A stretch of DNA of 64,000 bases from Galaxea fascicularis. Taxonomy: Eukaryota > Cnidaria > Anthozoa > Scleractinia > Euphylliidae. Positions 35,780-47,897 of this stretch are shown here, piece after piece; position 1 is the stretch's first letter; each line of letters begins with the position of its first letter. The translations under genes were made by a program, and so were the position numbers. The notes under the pieces are model-generated. The model was not told the DNA's origin. It ran no database searches and saw only the letters and a program-made list of their open reading frames with translations. Location: assembly GCA_948470475.1 (NCBI GenBank), contig OX419342.1:6658496-6722495 (forward strand), given 5' to 3'.

Positions 35780-36498
35780 CATCGCCAACTATTTCGGTCA
35801 CGACATTTCAGCGCGACTTACGTGAGGTAGCTTTTCCCGCTGCTCTGTCAGCGGGCTCATATCGCCACGACACGAGGTACAGAATATGTTGCTTACATTT
35901 GTCTAAGTTTAGCCCATACCGAAGCCGCTGAGGAAAATAACTTGATCCGATGGTTTTGCGAGATATTTGGACAAAAGACAGCCAAGATATCGCCATTCGA
36001 AAACAGGGCATTTTACAGTTTAAACGTGGACTTAAGTTATCAATTTTTTTGCGTTTTTTGCAAAGAAAAACGAAGTGTCAAACATTTCGCTGTGGACTTC
36101 ATATTTTAGGTTAGGGTTAAGAACAGTCAACTATAAGACTCCACTCCGGCAAGTGAAGAACCAAGCGCAGGAACACAAGTATGTGTCTTTACTTTTGAGG
36201 TTTTACCTATTTTTGCATGCCGATTTAAAGGCCTATATGGGCTTCTCACCTTGATACAAGCCAAGTGAAAACGAAAGGGTTTTTTTCAAGACAGTCTTAT
36301 TATTTACAGCAGGACACCACCGACATTCGGTAGAACGACATCCCGGTCCGGCAAATGTTCCATCTCCATTTTAAACCGAGTATTTTTAAATAATCGAAAC
36401 CTTTCCATACATTTCTTTGTAATAATTCACGCCATTTTAGCAAGTCATTTTCTAAGAAACTGCTGACGCTAGCGGGCGCATGACCGGAATAGTTAGCG
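35780..36498. mobile_element. Second TIR element at the GPCR copy 5 start codon
   Basis: Ends CATCGCCAACTATTTCGGTC and GACCGGAATAGTTAGCGATG are inverted. In the other units the two flanks are contiguous across the receptor ATG (AGGATGACT), so this ~715-bp element landed within or next to the ancestral start codon. No ORF of note. Confidence 0.6.
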
Positions 36499-37400
36499 AT
36501 GATCCTTTTACCAGACTTGAAAGTTGTCTTGTTTTAATCGACGTGTGCTGTTTTTTTTTATTAAATGTCAAGCTGATGATTCCTAAAATACCCACTGAAA
36601 GTCGTCGCTGAAAAAAACTTTAAGGAAAAACATCTTTGATACGGAAACAAAGCAGGGCATTAGGCCAATAATGAGCGGGCCATTTCTTTATTCTCGATCC
36701 CTTCCGATCTTACTATTTCGCCGCCTCAAACTTTGTGAATTTGCTCTCCGACCACTCCCTGTGCTCTAGCTGTCTGCCTGTGAATTATTCAATATTGCTT
36801 CTTTGTGAGTCGAAATAAAAAATGTCGAACAATCTTAACTTGATCTACATTTAAGTTCTGAACTGGATCACAGCACACTCTATTCAGAAAGTGAAACCGA
36901 GTTGCAGAGTGAAATTATTTGAAAATGTTGAAATGGTCTACAAATCGAATAATCTAGCCTGCGAGCAGGGTACCTCGTTACGAAAAACCATTTTATTTAT
37001 TTTCTCGTGGTACTGAAAACCATTGCAACGTTTTCCGATCACTGTCCATTTCAGTTTGTCTTGTTATCACTTACAACTGATGAACGGAATAACTTACCCG
37101 TTATATTCAGAGGAACGAAGCTTAACGTATTGCTTGTGTTTAGAGACGCCTTAGGTGAAATTGTGGTCCTGGCGTTGTTAAAAAAGCAAGGAGAATTTGC
37201 ATTAAGAAGCATCTTTTAATGGACAGCCATGTCAGGTGTTCATATACACGGGGTTGATAATTCGATTTGGCCGTTCTCCGAATCATAACGAACCAGGGCC
37301 TCCATCTTAGCAAGGAAAAAAAATAGGTCCGCAATGCGTACATGTGTGGCTTACAAGACTGCATGACAGGCGCTCGAATCTCGGACAAACTCTAAGGAAG
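36499..37400 (-). repeat. Unit U7: 5'UTR intron and first-exon region of GPCR copy 5
   Basis: Matches the start-proximal intron of copy 4 (TTTTACCAGACTTGAAA near 36,508) and the first-exon region, with donor complement ACTTAC (a GTAAGT donor) at 37,092-37,097. No coding sequence. Confidence 0.55.
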
Positions 37401-39182
37401 GACATAGGCAAACTTCATCGTCAATGGGGGGCGGGGCGGGGGTGTGGATAAAAATGGAACGGAGCTGAGGTCAAATGACGAGTGATGTTTTTTTTTTTTC
37501 GCTGTTCAGTTTGTTTGTTTGTTTTTTGTTTTTTTCGCGATCAAAGAACTTCTGCTGGTCGGGTGCATCTGTTCAGTTGATTTGCCCTTCAAGTCGTACT
37601 ATGTGCCTGTTCAAAGCTAAGAGGTAAAATAATACAAAAACACGAGTAACGAATCCGCAGTGACAAACGGATCAACAACGTTTGATTAGCGGTTTCACCA
37701 AAGCAATCGATTGATCATCGTAGACAGTTCGTACACGCCATATTGATTGTGAAACTGGCTATTTTTCAATGCCAATGCTCATATTAAACCAAACACTAAA
37801 AATTTCTTTACCATAGAAGACATATATCTTTCTAAAACAGTATTATAATCGCAAAAAGTGGCTTAGAGAACTCGAGGAAACTTCGAGACGATTCGGTACG
37901 CTGTCGTTTTTACTTCGGACTTCGGCGACGAGTAGTCCTTTGTTTGAAGAAGCATAGAGGATAAAGAGCATTTCCTCAGACAAGTTCTCATTTCAAAAAC
38001 CTTTCATGTTGCATATCCCAGAAGTACTCCTGCATTTGAAGCCAGGAAATCAACCTTTATGAACCAGGAAGGATGTACAACATTTGCCCAAGATTTTCGT
38101 GATCAGTAAAAAAAAATGTTGTTCATGTTATTATTTCCCAGTAGAACTCAGGTATACAATGACGCCAGGACTTCAACCTGGATGAACCAGAGAAGATAAA
38201 AAAAGGAACAGTTTTTTACAAGGCCTCGCTCTCGAAGAGATCGTGGTTGCCTTTACCACGAAATATCCGAAAATATTGTTTTAGGCGATATGGTAATGCA
38301 AAGTGCGACGCAATTATTACAATTGGTATAACACTGAGCCATTTTTATAAATCGAATTACAGACTGCGACAGCTTATTCCGTTAAAAAGTGTGACAGCCG
38401 GTCATAACAATGTACAATACTATTTTATTACAACGCAGTGAAAGACTTGAAATATTAAAAAGTGCGGCAATTATTTTTATTACAAAGCGAAACAACCATT
38501 TATTAAAAGACGCGGCAAGTGCATGTAACGCGTATTACAAAGAGTGATGGGTATTACAAAGTCCGACAGAACCATTTGCAACCTAAAGCAAAAACTCTTG
38601 GCGCTTGACTAGTTTTAATACAATATAAGCTGCAAATTATTAAAAAAAAAAGTCGCTTAGGTTGCTTAATTTACAGATATAGGCAAAAAAGCTCATGCAA
38701 CAATGTCCTTTCTGTAGAATGTTTTTTTTTTTTTGTTTCTTGACTTCAGTTTATTCAGTTAAACTGCGGTTAAAACCTTTTGTGGTTACGAACGTATCTG
38801 ATAATAGATGCATTAGCGTTCATACTTCAATAGGCCGGCTTAGAGTATATGAATATGAATTCTTACAGTTAAGCCGTGGATCGGATAGTTAATTACAGTG
38901 AAAAAAACGCACTGGCTTTATCGAAGTACTTAAGTCAGAGCTCAAGAAAAATATCAATGTAACTCGTGGAGAAAATGTACAGACTGTTCAGGGCTGTTCA
39001 GGAAATGATCAGGGCTCCATTTAGACTAGCCCTGCTAAACTGGATCCCCCTGAGTAAATAAATAAGTAATATGAATTAATAAAATAAAAGACTGAAACAA
39101 AATGTTAAGTTTCGATTCTTCTTGTGCGGTAAAGTTTTAACCGCTCGAAACTCGCACAATAAATTAGTAATTCGAACAATGA

Positions 39183-39183
<1 letters not shown>
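37401..39183. other. No gene seen; U8 3' flank at the right end
   Basis: Contains G-rich (37,425-37,443) and T-rich (37,490-37,535) tracts and two related ~100-bp segments near 38,020 and 38,140 (CCCAGAAGTACT / CCCAGTAGAACTCAGG, then GGAAATCAACCT / GGACTTCAACCT). Between 38,300 and 38,580 there are several short ATTACAA-type repeats. The end (from about 38,930) resembles the 3' flank of the other GPCR units. Confidence 0.4.
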
Positions 39184-39234
<51 letters not shown>

Positions 39235-39615
39235 GATAGATAGATATTATTGAGTTAGATAGATGCCTTGTCAAAATCTAGGTCTTATGATTTTTATACA
39301 TATATATTTTTTTATTATATAACTATAGCTTCATGGTTTATCGAACATTTTTTTCTTATTTTGAAATTTGTGTTTTGTTAAACACTTTTGCTATTTACAA
39401 AAGCAGTTACAGACCATGACACGGCCGCCTCATTGTTCAAGGTTTTTATCTTTTTTTTATTTTAATTATTATTATTAATATCGAACACTTATTTATTGTG
39501 AAATTTTAATAATTGAATGTAATAACTATGTAAATATTCAAATGTTCTTTTTAGCTTTCTTAATCTTGTATGTAATTATTGTGAATAAAATTATTATTAA
39601 AAATTATTATTAAAA

Positions 39616-39659
<44 letters not shown>

Positions 39660-39660
39660 G
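39184..39660. repeat. (ATT)n microsatellites and AT-rich retroelement-like 3'UTR
   Basis: (ATT)n tracts at 39,184-39,234 and about 39,606-39,659 enclose AT-rich sequence without ORFs, possibly the 3' end of a LINE. A short GATA tract lies near 39,235. Confidence 0.6.
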
Positions 39661-39685
39661 TGTGTATTATGTGTGGTGCGGGAAA

Positions 39686-39900
39686 GGAAGGGGGGAGGGA
39701 GTACTCCCATATCTAAGCTATATGGGAATATGCCGCCTTTGAAGGGTATGGTTTTTAAACATTTTTTAGTCTGGGAGAGGGTATAGAAATGAGTTTTGGT
39801 CCAGAATCATGGGGTATCACTTTCCAAAAGCTAATCAGTTGTTTGAAGAATTGAGCTATTTTTCCCGGGAATTGAAACTAAAAAAAATATAATCAGCCCC
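39686..39900. mobile_element. G-tract element (GGGAGTACTCCCATAT family), partial
   Basis: Begins with a G-rich run followed by GAGGGAGTACTCCCATAT, GCTATATGGG and GCCGCC...GGGTATGG. The same series is found, in opposite orientation, at the end of the element at 51,043-51,605. No ORF. Confidence 0.5.
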
Positions 39901-40183
39901 GAACATTTACCGCCCACTCAGTTTAATAGCACAGGAAGCGTTGATAGATGGTTTATCATTGAAATCATTGAAATTACTACTGGATATCATTAGCGGGATT
40001 TTGGTGTTTAATCTAGTATTGGGTTGCAAAATGCACCCGGACTTGGTCTGGTTTAGAGTAAGGGTTTCAGATTCCCAGCGACACACCCTTAGCTGAACAT
40101 TTGCGGAGTAGCCTCCCCCAGGGGTTAGTTGGCATAATGTTGGGCCCAGTGCCAGTAATATCTTTTTCATGTGTTGTCGTATG

Positions 40184-41084
40184 TTACATTGCATGAAGAT
40201 CAATAGGGTGAACACGATTTGAATTCGCACACTTCCCACAAGTCAGCTGCTTGTATACTGCTTTCCTGAACTCTTGCATTCTTATGGCATATATGATAGG
40301 ATTAACTGTTGAACACGCGTAATATAGCGCAAACACTGATACATTAATACGAAATTGTGTCGCTAAGGACAACTCATTCCACATGACATATGGAATAACG
40401 CTATAAATGGCATATGGCACAATGGTCGCTATGGAAACGATGGTAACTATGAATAAGGTAATGACAGTTTCCTGTCTGAAGCAATTGCCCCACCGGAGTT
40501 CCGAAGAGGGCTACTTTTGATTTTTAATATAATAATGACGTAAGACACTGTGAGTATCAAAAGTTTGAGAACAATTAATGATGTCCACAGGAATGAACTG
40601 CCTGATGGTATGTACAAATATAATACATTATCTGCAAACGCTAGAAGTAAAGTTAGCAGCCAACTACAAATGATGGTTTTAAAGTAAAACCATTCTTCAA
40701 TTAACAAATGGTGCTTTAAAGGGTAAAGTGTTGCATGAAGGCGTTCTAAAGAAAGTAAGCAAAGATCCACTAAGGAGGCCATTGGAAACCAACCATAGGC
40801 GATATTAGTACTGAAGTCTTGCCAGTTAAACCCATTTTCATGATCCGCCTCTGGGTAGTAGACGTCCAAAGGCGCTGCAACTGCTCCCACCAGTAGATCA
40901 GCCACAGTCAGGTTTATTATCAGGTACGTACTGCGCTTGCGTAACTGGCGGTTTCTTGCAAAGGCAATGAGAGTAAAGGCGTTTATTGTCACAATCACAA
41001 TAGATTCCGTGACGAGTACTGCTGCCCAAATTGTGTACGCTTGAACGTTTGAAGAGAAAGATAAGCAGCTGTATCATTAGTCAT
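40184..41084 (-). pseudogene. GPCR copy 6, 38-bp insertion and single-base deletion
   Basis: The ancestral ATG is at 41,082-41,084. Four codons later a ~38-bp insertion shifts the frame; the receptor frame resumes from about 41,034 with TIWAAVLVTES. TM1 to TM5 read through to about 40,460, where one base is missing after ASDRKLS. TM6, TM7 (NPIIY) and the C-tail (ending DLHAM) continue in the next frame to 40,184. Motifs are otherwise intact (LTVADLLVG, ERLHA). An internal ATG (40,998) would start only in the middle of TM1. Only a few lesions, so a recent pseudogene. Confidence 0.85.
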
Positions 41085-41786
41085 CCTTTTACAAGACTTG
41101 AAAGTTATCTCAATATAATCGACGTTTCCTGATTATTCCAGGATAAAAAATAAATAGAAAAAATATTTTTCAAGGAGAATTTGGTTTCTAGATGTGATAT
41201 ATTTGAGCTCCATTTGTCACTTTTGCAACTCGCGTCTAAGAACCACTTAATGGATTGATCGATATAATGAAGTCCGGTCAGTTTTTGCTTAATGGATTTT
41301 GTGGTTAGTTTTTACAGGTGGCATTATGGTAAATACTTCCTGGCACAAGACAATTATGTCGAAATGGCGAAAGGTATATGTTGGTTAAGTTTGCTGTTGG
41401 TCTTAGGCATCTATTCAAACTTTTCCCCACCTTTCGTCTTCTCGCTTTTTTCAGTCAAATAAAAGCAACGAACTCGGCTGTAACAGCTGCAGCAGAAACA
41501 CAAAAATAATTGGATCAGCTTTGACTTCCTGCGTTGGGTCATCTGAAAATTATCTTCGCTTCATACACTTTTGACATTTGCTCCTCTGGTAATACTGTAC
41601 TCAAAATAAAGCTTGTGGGATTCGTAACGACATCTGAAGAGATGTGAAATCAATTAGCCATGGTAAGGGCTTTGTTCCTCCGTCTATTTACGTTCTGAAC
41701 CGGACCACGAGGTGCATCCTGAGGACACTATTCTGGGCACCACTGAGATTTTTCATGTTACCAGTTGAATGAATAGAATAACTCAC
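41085..41786 (-). other. 5'UTR intron region of GPCR copy 6
   Basis: The donor complement ACTCAC at 41,781-41,786 is in the context conserved in all units (ATAGAATAACTCACCC). The intron is only ~0.7 kb and lacks the MITEs found in U1, U4 and U5, so it may be closest to the ancestral state. Confidence 0.45.
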
Positions 41787-43256
41787 CCATTTGTAAGCCT
41801 TTTTTGATTCGAAGAAAAACCTCTGGCTTGTGTTGAAGACGATGTAGCTGAAATTTGGTCTCTTTTTCCATTATGAAAAGGCATCCAATTTGTGTCGCCG
41901 CAATGTTTGTTCGTCACTGTTTCCTTGATTAAGTTTTGTTGACACAAGATAGAGATGATTATGCTCCTTAAAATTCGGAACCCTTTCAAGTTTCATAATC
42001 AAGTTACGCACTTTTGATTTAATTTAGAGTTTATTTTGATTTACAGTCTCCCCAATCAGTAGAGCACTCGTGTTCAGCTTGAACGAGTTCCGAAGAACCA
42101 ACATAAGATGTTTTTGGGACATTTTAACCGAGATAGCAATTAAAGCGCTGATCAAGGAGCTCAAAACGGATCTAGACCTTTCGGATACAGTGGACGCCAA
42201 AATGAAATAGTTATCATAAGGACCTGTATGGTTTGAAACTACAAATCGAGCAAACCAAAATTACAAGCGTGGAGAACATAGACGAAAACACAGCGTTAGG
42301 TGTTGATGAAGGTCTTGTAAGCGCTGGAAAGCATTTGAATGAGATCTAAAGAGAGGTTAGTTTAGCAAAGAGGAATCCAACGAGCTGGGAGATACTGGAA
42401 CGTTACCATTATCTCAAGGAAAAAACATGTTAGAAATGGATATTGTTAAGTCATCTTATGAAGCATTCCATTTCAAACTAATTTGTCAGTATAGTAGTCA
42501 TTCATGGGGAGGTGAAGTTAGACATGTGTACATTATTTCTATGCAAATTCTTATAAGCTCTCTTCAATAAGCACGTTTATCATGAAACCTATCTTTCCCT
42601 ATAGTCGACGGTTAGTCGCCTAGGTCACCAGTGTACCACTTTGTAATACGTGTACCACGTGACCTTAGCAAAGCAGTACTTCAATTCGTTGACGTCACTT
42701 CTATACTGATTCATGCAGAGCTAACCAGTTAGCTGCAGGCTGCGAGTGGGTTTTAACTTTCCTGTGCTCCAAGTACTGTCACGTAATTATAACAGAACCA
42801 AATCTTGATAATAAAAGATTGCCAAAGCCAATCTATCGCTTGGCTGTCACAGTTTGTTGTGGATCAGTTGCATGTTAGCCCATACGAAACTAAATTCAGT
42901 GAGAGGCGTTTATGATAGCAGGGAATCAGAATGCAGATATAGAGTAAAAAAGCGTACAAAATTCATTGCTCAGATTCATAAGGAAATAATTAAGCCAATT
43001 CAAACATGCAATTTGAGTCACATGGATACCAGTGTGACCCCTTACAAACTCCTGCTGTGTGAAAGCCCAGGGAGGAGAGGGATATTGAAACGGATGGGAA
43101 ACAGTGGTGTTTAAGAATTAATAATGAACTGTTGTCCTCAAACAACTATTCTATATCAATTTAATTTAGACCACTTATTAACCTATTAGTATTTTGTATG
43201 AATCTGATACAGGATAATAATAGATTCTCCCGCATCCTTGCATCTAATTAAGCATA
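41787..43256. other. Intergenic; decayed coding-like remnant near 42,070-42,400
   Basis: At about 42,077-42,208 one frame reads like protein (with LIKELKTDLDLSDTVDAKMK) before a stop, and nearby frames also look coding-like, so this may be an old pseudogene. I do not recognise it. A 260-bp ORF at 42,854-43,114 has no recognisable domain. Nothing else is supported. Confidence 0.3.
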
Positions 43257-43610
43257 AGGGAGCTTAAGCAACGACGACGACGACGGCAACGAAACCGTCA
43301 TTTCAAAATATAGCTTCCCGTTTTTGTAACTCTTTCGCGATTTTTCCAATTTGTTTAACAGGAAAAATGCTGGCGAGCTGTCCAGGGTCTAAATTACTAT
43401 GAACGGTTTTAAAACAAAGAAACGGAAAGAAAACTTGTCGTCATACTCTCACGTTCTCGAGAAAACCTGAAGTTTGGTCATTTCACGTTGTTGTTTTGCG
43501 GAGGACGGCAAAGAAATGTAAAACGCACGTGCAGAATATTGTTTTGGCTCATTAAACCCATTGTTTTGTGGCGTTCTCATTGCCGTCGTCGTCGCGTTGC
43601 TTAAGCTCCC
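43257..43610. mobile_element. MITE with AGGGAGCTTAAGCAACGACG ends
   Basis: Inverted ends (AGGGAGCTTAAGCAACG and CGTTGCTTAAGCTCCC) flanked by TA on each side (43,255-43,256 and 43,611-43,612). The interior (TTTTTGTAACTCTTTCGCG, ACGTTGTTGTTTTG, CATTGTTTTGTGGCGTTCTC) is related to the decayed MITE inside the GPCR 5'UTR introns (11,150-11,480, 21,900-22,220). This is the best preserved copy in the window. Confidence 0.75.
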
Positions 43611-43612
43611 TA

Positions 43613-44220
43613 TTGCGAAACGTCACAAACCTGGCAGCGAAAATAACCATCAATTGGCTGAAATATAAAATGTCTAAAATGAGTAAATTAACAATTTCGT
43701 ACACTTACTTTCGGTCATTGGCCTCGCCAACATCACGGTTTATGCCATCCGCACCATTCACGTATCAGCTAGATACGTCCACCAATTTCACAGCTGAGTT
43801 GATACAGTGTTTTGAATGACTAGTGGTATCGGTCACCGGAGCGATGTCCACTTGTCCATCAAGAAGTTTTACAGTGGTTTTAAGACAGAGGGCGACATTT
43901 GCGCGACGTCGCGATAGTTAAATCTTGAACTTCGATTCGTCCACCTTCGCGGCGTCAACTAAGCCCAGCAACTCATTTATTGCTACTTTATTTGAGCGAG
44001 CACTTTGCCACTACTCGAATATTTTTACACTCTGCATTTTGTACTATTTGTTATATTCTGGGGAATAGTCTCTCGGAACCGCAAGCTGCCTTTTTGTCTG
44101 CACTTTTGGGGCTTCGAAAACGAATTCCTCTCACGTTCGCAATCACAGCAAATAAGTTTGATGTGATTCCCTGATCACTTCATCCCTCGAGAATTCTATT
44201 CGCAGACAAAGGAAAGCGTG

Positions 44221-44268
<48 letters not shown>

Positions 44269-45227
44269 TTCTAAGTATAATACAATAGTCCCTTCCGTAC
44301 TGAACAGGGTATAAAATGTGTCGCCTTCTGCTCGCCATTGTTTTTCTGATACAATACGGTCGTGACATGGCGGCCATGTTGGAGGTCAACACAATACATT
44401 TTTTTTAAGAATTTGCATAGAAATAATGTTTATTTCCCAGTGGAGAGACTGGCTATTGTTCTTACCAACCAACATTACCGCCACGACGTCACATACCAGC
44501 AATTGGTACTGAAATCGAGTCCTGATATGACTCAAGATCAGTCAAGATGAAAATGTGACTGCTTCGGTTGAATTGGGCTGCTCTTCCTCGGAGTAAGAAC
44601 CGCGGGTACTCGCTGACGACGTAAACCAAAGAAAACAAAATCGGCATCATAAACAATAGCGTACAGGTCAGAATTAAGGAAACCTCGTCAGGTTCTTTCA
44701 CACCAAGTTAAACCCTTATCATATTTACACTTCTTAGTGAGTAAATAGAATTTGAGCTACCTCTGCGTCACGAAATACTTATAGCGTCTAGGGATTGTTT
44801 TCAACATTTCCGACGTTTATTTCCCAAGAGAAGAGCAATCTTCCTTTTCTTTTTTGGAGTTCTGTTATCCTGATTGCACCATACCTATATAGTTATCAAT
44901 CTGCCTCTCTCTCTCTCTCTTTTGTTTTTGTAAAGCGGTTTTCAGATGATTGGTTCACTGAGCTGTCTTCATCTCTTGGAATTGGTCACAATGATTTTAA
45001 CACTACCCGCCTAGATTAGCACTTGCTATTTGCGGGATAGTGTAATATTTTTATTCAAAACATTTATAATTGCCAATAAACTTAAAGTTGAAACTTGAAA
45101 CTTGAAACTTGGTCAGAGTAATTGCTTTGGTGTTATGACACTTAATTGAAAACCACTCTTCACTGGTAATTAGACATATCCTTAGCACAACATCAAAAGA
45201 GCTCACTTCTTGTGACTATATTCACAG
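43613..45227. other. Intergenic with simple repeats, no gene seen
   Basis: Contains (ATT)n at 44,224-44,267, a (CT)n tract at 44,907-44,920 and a (TTGAAAC)n tract at 45,088-45,112 following AATAAAC, which may mark the 3' end of a retroelement. Upstream exons of the gene at 45,228 may lie here, but I could not identify any with confidence. Confidence 0.45.
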
Positions 45228-46494
45228 GATTCGTACTTTTCTTCAAAGACAAGTCCATCCTGGGATACTGTGTGGACTCCGGCTTCAGGGACGATATATA
45301 CGAATTTTTCTTCCAAGCCTCCACGGTGATTGTCGACGCACGGGAAAATGGGTCCAAGGAACACGCCTCGGTAAGAATCAAGCGCCAAACGTTCATTCAT
45401 TTGTTCTCGCTTTTATGTTGGATTGCTGTCGTTACTTGTTTTTAATTCTTTGTTCACGACTAGCTCTACTGATTTCGGTCAAGCTAGAGCAATCCTGTTT
45501 CTTACAACCAACCTTGTAACTTAATGCTGTTCACTGAATTCATGTAATTTTATATCCTTCGCAATCCTAGTTCAAAGAAGTTGTGGATTTTGTCAATAAA
45601 CGTGAGGTACGTATCCCCCAATACTGGCTTCCTTTGTTTTTGCGGCCAATTGGAATGATAAAGCTATATTGGAAAGATTTCTGCACAGCCCCGTACATAA
45701 GTACACATGCATCACTGTCATACTAACCCTGTTCCAAAAACGAGTAGAGTTTGAGTCATAAAATACATGCATAATTAATGTATGGGGCTGTGCGGAAATC
45801 TTGCCTAAAGATTAACTTATCCCCACTGACTTCAAGGAGAGCGTTGTACGGAAGCCGATTTTTCCCAGTGCTAGTTTGTACCAAAGCATTTTTTTTCATT
45901 TGCGGCAAATACACGTCTTTCTTAGATTTCAATTATCGCGGAATCTGATTTCCGAGTCAAACGAACAAGTTCAAAATCTAACAGTCCCATCACTTGACTG
46001 TGGGCAAAAATGAAATTGCGTGTTGCCAGTTATGGAAAGTGTTATTATTTCTTGGAGCGTTCTGTACGAAATGGAGTTTTATTGATTTTGTAAAATTGGC
46101 TAAGGTGTATTTGGTGGTGTTACCACCACACGCAGCTGGCCATCGGTGGAGCGGAACGCAACGGCAAAGACTAAACATAGTTCAAAGATCGTGTCTCAGT
46201 TACGGTTTTTGTGAGTTCGTTTTTAAGGTCTATTTCAGTCAAAATAAATATGTTCACAATTCCCAAATAAGTACAGCAAGTAGTCAATTAAATTAGATAA
46301 GAATGTTGTAACTGACAGTTCAATTGTAATAAAGCGAACTGTTTTTAATCTACGTGCCATAGATCAAAGACTCTACAGTGTATATCACGGGCTATGGAAT
46401 AGAAACCGAGTATCCGGATGAAGGACTGCCTGGTGTCGAGCAGCTGCGTACTGATCAGTACATAACACTTTGGGACGAGGACAGCGATGCATGA
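45228..46494 (+). CDS. 3' part of an unrecognised gene (three exons)
   Basis: Three exons join in frame: 45,228-45,370 (acceptor TTCACAG, donor GTAAGA), 45,571-45,606 (acceptor TCCTAG, donor GTACGT) and 46,363-46,494 (acceptor CCATAG, ending in TGA). Together they encode the last ~102 residues of a protein: a hydrophobic-aromatic stretch (FVLFFKDKS, IYEFFFQASTVIVDAR), a linker FKEVVDFVNKRE and an acidic C-terminus (TDQYITLWDEDSDA). The first two residues of exon 1 need one more base from an upstream exon, so the 5' end is missing or not visible. AATAAA at 46,872 may be the poly(A) signal. I know no family for it. It could be a partial duplicate rather than a complete gene; a related fragment follows at 47,292. 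Confidence 0.55.
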
Positions 46495-47291
46495 AGAACA
46501 AAGTACCGACGTTTTTGAGCGACGGACGCAAACCGGAAGTGAGGCCTGCCTTGACGCTACCACATTTGTATTGCCAAGTGCATGTCTTTACTCTTGTATA
46601 TTAGACAATTGACTTGAAAATTTGAGCAAAACCACTGCCCATGAATGCGGAACGTCCAATTCCGGTTGCCCGTTCTTGAGTCAAAAACGCCTTTCCTAAA
46701 GTTCGCTAAATTATTTAACTCGGCTTGATTTGCAGTGTAAGGAAACCATGTTTTCCCTTCAATGCAATTTAAGGTTGGCCTACTACTGCAAGAACGTCTG
46801 ACCAATGTGCAGAATAAGGAGGAAAGCTAAATGGATAGGCCTCTTGTTTTGCTAGATATAGCGTTGAGGAAAATAAAATCTACTGAATTAAACCGAGAGA
46901 AGAAACGGAAACAATGTGTCGCAAAACAGTGAGAAATTTCATCATGAGAAGAAATTTCTTCACTGAGCATTTGTTAATCTATGGTTGATCCTTTTAGAAA
47001 TTTAACAGGAATTATTTATTGAAGATATAACTCAATAAAACCTGTTTATTCACAATATCAGTTAAAGTCGCCTTCATCATGTTCATGAACAGCTGCAGCT
47101 TAGTTCCGCCGAGTCACTCCATTATACTTTTTTTTTTCTCGAACCTCTCTGGAGACGGAGACTTTTCGTATCGCAGTGACACATGCAGAAGTTAAACAAT
47201 CCTGGCAAATGGTAAGCTGAAAATTCATGAAAGGCTTCAGCTGACAAATTCCTATAATCATTTTAACTTCATACTGTTGGGATACTTTTCA

Positions 47292-47369
47292 TTGACCGTG
47301 TTCCTGGATTCTGCTCGCATCATTGTAGACGCAAGGGGTGGGGGCGAAAGGAAGTTCAAACAGGAATGA
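47292..47369 (+). pseudogene. Fragment resembling exon 1-2 of the gene at 45,228
   Basis: A 25-codon run ending in TGA reads LTVFLDSARIIVDARGGG then ERKFKQE. It resembles the sequence around FFFQASTVIVDARENGS plus FKE encoded by the first two exons at 45,228-45,606, but here without the intron. Too short for certainty; best read as a decayed relative or an exon of a neighbouring paralogue. Confidence 0.35.
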
Positions 47370-47897
47370 GGGAAAGGGATTCAGTTCAGGTGATGAGAGG
47401 AAAAATCGTTTCAGAATTGTCCTTTCATCGCCGAATATTTTCCATCGATTTCGACTGTATCTTGTCCTTACTTGGTCTAACGACGTGAGTTCTAGAGAAA
47501 AAGAAAACACCAATCGGTGACAATGGATTTTGAGGAGGATGCTAAAGAGCCCATAGCAATTTAGAAAGCCGGGCGTGTACACCCAGGAAATGTATTCGCA
47601 ATCCTGATAGGGAATCCAATTGGAGGCGGTATTTTTGGCCTATTAGATACGTTATAGAGATTCGGATCAGTTTGGGCTGAAACTTGGTAAGCGTTGCCTG
47701 CAAGTCTGGAAAAGGGTGGAAGAATCTAACTTTGGCCAGAAAAGCGAAAAAATACCAGTTATAAAAAGGCAGCTTTCCGTTCCCTAAACATGCAAACACT
47801 GATAACTTTTTTTGGCCAGTTTTTAGGGTCTCAAACCATTTGAAAACGTTACACGAGAAAAACTGGGGAATGTTTGCTCATCATTGCTAAGTACTGA

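Noticed and set aside
44180..44392. Poly-asparagine ORF.
   Set aside because: It is the antisense translation of the (ATT)n microsatellite at 44,224-44,267.
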